Below are positions 11,702 to 12,852 of a stretch of DNA of 12,852 nucleotides, in pieces. The stretch comes from Candidatus Nealsonbacteria bacterium RIFCSPHIGHO2_02_FULL_43_13 (GTDB taxonomy: Bacteria; Patescibacteriota; Minisyncoccia; Minisyncoccales; MHMH01): the NCBI GenBank assembly GCA_001819295.1, contig MHMD01000014.1, positions 1 to 12,852 of the forward strand, written 5' to 3'. Every line of letters starts with the position of its first letter. Positions within the stretch are counted from its first letter, which is position 1. The notes under the pieces are model-generated. The model was not told where the DNA came from. It did no database searches and saw nothing but the letters and a program-made list of their open reading frames with translations. The position numbers and the translations under genes were made by a program.

Positions 11702-12085
11702 ATGATAGCAAAAAATAAAAAAAAGCAAAATGAATCAAAGCAGGCGATCTTTTTTTCAGCACTTTTGGGAATTATGCTTTTTATGGTGGTAGGGTATTTG
11801 GTCGTGTCTAATTTAAAAATTAATGCGAGAAGGACGGAGTTGAACTCCCAGTTGATTAAATTAAAAGTCGAACTTAATGCTTTGGAGGTGAAAAAGGTGC
11901 AATTGCAGGCTCAGGTTTCTGAAGCGGCTGATGACGAATATCTGGAAAAAGAGGCCAGAGACACTTTTAATCTAAAAAAGCCGGGCGAGGAGGTGGTGAT
12001 TATCTTACCGGCCGAAAACAATGAGAGTTCGCAGAAAAAAGAAAGCTTTTTCCAAAAAATCATAGATAAGATAAAATTTTGGTAA
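11702..12085 (+). CDS. ftsB: FtsB/DivIC-like septum formation initiator
   Basis: The 127-residue bitopic protein has a basic cytoplasmic start (MIAKNKKKQNESKQ), one membrane segment at about 17-37, a periplasmic coiled coil at about 38-75 (ELNSQLIKLKVELNALEVKK in part), and then YLEKEARDTFNLKKPGEEVVIIL at about 80-102 in the position where FtsB/DivIC proteins carry Y-x-E-x-x-A-R-x-x-x-x-x-x-x-P-G-E. FtsB links FtsQ and FtsL at the division site, and FtsQ is encoded at 1903. The C-terminal extension (ESSQKKESFFQKIIDKIKFW) is amphipathic and longer than in E. coli FtsB. The start has no Shine-Dalgarno sequence and is divergent from the 31-aa peptide gene. tRNA-Gly begins one base after the stop, so both are probably on one transcript. 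FtsL is the alternative, but the PGE motif favours FtsB. Confidence 0.82.
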   Translation: MIAKNKKKQNESKQAIFFSALLGIMLFMVVGYLVVSNLKINARRTELNSQLIKLKVELNALEVKKVQLQAQVSEAADDEYLEKEARDTFNLKKPGEEVVIILPAENNESSQKKESFFQKIIDKIKFW

Positions 12086-12086
12086 G

Positions 12087-12157
12087 GCGGGTGTAGCACA
12101 ATGGCAGTGCGCTTGCTTCCCAAGCAAGATACACGGGTTCGATTCCCGTTACTCGCT
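12087..12157 (+). tRNA. tRNA-Gly (anticodon CCC)
   Basis: A complete cloverleaf: acceptor GCGGGTG (12087-12093) with TACTCGC (12150-12156, two G-U pairs), D stem GCAC/GTGC, anticodon stem CTTGC/GCAAG with loop TTCCCAA (anticodon CCC), variable loop of four bases, T arm ACGGG-TTCGATT-CCCGT. The discriminator is T, usual for bacterial tRNA-Gly. CCA is not encoded (CCG follows). It would read GGG codons. Confidence 0.95.
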
Positions 12158-12209
12158 CCGCGCAAAGCTATTGCTTAAAAAACAATGCATGGTAGGCTCT
12201 AAACAGACA

Positions 12210-12852
12210 ATGTCAAAACGTTTTTTGTCACATAATTCAACTATCGTTCTTTCTGCTTTAATCGCTATTTTTGGAATAGCTTTTTTGGTTTGGGTATTTT
12301 CTTCCAACACTCTTATTAATGCTGGAGACAATACTGGCGCTGCCAGCGTGATTATTTCTGGCAGTTTGCAGGCGAAAACAGGCAGAGCCGCTACTTTGGT
12401 TGTAGCCGCCTCCAATGGCGCCCAAAGCTCAAAAGATCAGGCCGATTTTATTGCTGACGGAAGAGACGATCAGGTCGAGATACAAGCGGCCATTGATGCT
12501 TTGTCGTCTTCAGGAGGAACAGTTCAGTTATCGGAAGGAACATTTAATCTTTCTTCGGGCATAGTGATTAGTAGTGATGGTTTGACCTTGAAAGGCCAAG
12601 CAGGCCAGGGAGGAAGCAAAGCCCCGGGAACTTATTTTGAGACTTCAATTGATCGACCCAATTCTGTAATAACCGTCAATGATATAGGGAGGGTAGTTCA
12701 AGCTGGCATAAGCTTAGAAGATTTTTGGATTCGGAACTGGGGAAACGGCGACGGCATAGTTTTTGGCCCTGACTCCGGCATTTTTGACAGCAGGATTGAA
12801 GGGGTAAATTTTTTGGGTAACGCTTATCATCTTCAGTCTGCCTTTTTACTTT
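12210..12852 (+). CDS. Exported pectate-lyase-like beta-helix protein, 5' part
   Basis: The frame is open to the window end, giving 214 residues of a longer protein. It starts with a basic stretch (MSKRFLSHN) and one membrane segment (about 11-31) that acts as signal peptide or anchor, so the rest is outside the membrane. The part from about 63 (LVVAASNGAQSSKDQADFIA, then DGRDDQVEIQAAIDAL near 83-98, GGTVQLSEGTFNLSSGI) matches the start of pectate-lyase-3 / right-handed beta-helix proteins, where D-G-x-x-D-x-x-x-I-Q-x-A-I-D and G-G-x-V-x-L-x-x-G-x-F are typical. Enzyme activity or substrate cannot be told: catalytic residues lie further on. An in-frame ATG at 12189 is an alternative start; neither has a Shine-Dalgarno sequence. 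A surface polysaccharide lyase/hydrolase or adhesin-like structural protein is likely. Confidence 0.8.
   Translation, partial: MSKRFLSHNSTIVLSALIAIFGIAFLVWVFSSNTLINAGDNTGAASVIISGSLQAKTGRAATLVVAASNGAQSSKDQADFIADGRDDQVEIQAAIDALSSSGGTVQLSEGTFNLSSGIVISSDGLTLKGQAGQGGSKAPGTYFETSIDRPNSVITVNDIGRVVQAGISLEDFWIRNWGNGDGIVFGPDSGIFDSRIEGVNFLGNAYHLQSAFLL

Noticed and set aside
12149..12415. An 88-codon minus-strand frame at the start of the beta-helix gene.
   Set aside because: It runs into the tRNA-Gly gene, has no ribosome site and is opposite a clear signal-anchor coding region.

Overview
The window reads as a chromosomal fragment of an uncultivated bacterium of the Candidate Phyla Radiation (Patescibacteria), most likely Parcubacteria-like. 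The evidence is indirect but consistent: compact versions of core proteins (HrcA about 230 aa, GrpE 143 aa, MurJ 444 aa), tRNA genes without an encoded CCA end, most genes lacking a Shine-Dalgarno sequence and some apparently leaderless, and short palindromic repeats of a kind I recall from such genomes. UGA works as a normal stop (end of the FemAB-like and MurJ genes), so the glycine recoding of Gracilibacteria/SR1 does not apply.

Layout. 1-585: the 3' end of a MurF-like Mur ligase, closed by a hairpin. 629-799 (minus): a 56-aa membrane protein with its own promoter and ribosome binding site. 850-1845: a FemAB-family peptidoglycan aminoacyltransferase. 1849-1895: a compound palindrome. 1903-2682: FtsQ/DivIB. 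2708-6943: the heat-shock operon hrcA-grpE-dnaK-dnaJ behind a textbook promoter overlapped by a CIRCE-like operator; hrcA appears leaderless. 6958-7080: two abutting 27-nt hairpins running into tRNA-Lys(UUU). 7081-7257: a structured, repeat-like spacer. 7258-7596: a 112-aa coiled-coil protein and a strong terminator. 7667-8094: the RNase P RNA gene with its own promoter, two copies of a 32-nt repeat inside it, and a terminator. 8101-8394 (minus): an unknown 97-aa protein. 8494-11603: murJ and lepA, overlapping by one base. 11600-11695 (minus): a 31-aa hydrophobic peptide. 11702-12085: an FtsB/DivIC-like protein, followed one base later by tRNA-Gly(CCC). 12210 to the end: the start of an exported pectate-lyase-like beta-helix protein.

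How the genes fit together. The protein genes fall into three groups: cell wall and division (MurF-like, FemAB, FtsQ, MurJ, FtsB-like), protein folding (HrcA/GrpE/DnaK/DnaJ), and translation or RNA processing (LepA, RNase P RNA, two tRNAs). The chaperone operon appears self-regulated, because the operator spans the -35 box of the promoter that expresses its own repressor.

The points most worth a second look are the RNase P RNA carrying two diverged but pairing-compatible repeat copies, the CIRCE/promoter/leaderless-start arrangement at hrcA, the paired hairpins before tRNA-Lys, the two small hydrophobic proteins encoded opposite to their neighbours, the contrast between Shine-Dalgarno-bearing minus-strand genes and Shine-Dalgarno-free core genes, and substitutions at usually invariant positions in DnaK and LepA. 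I found no CRISPR array, transposase or phage module.
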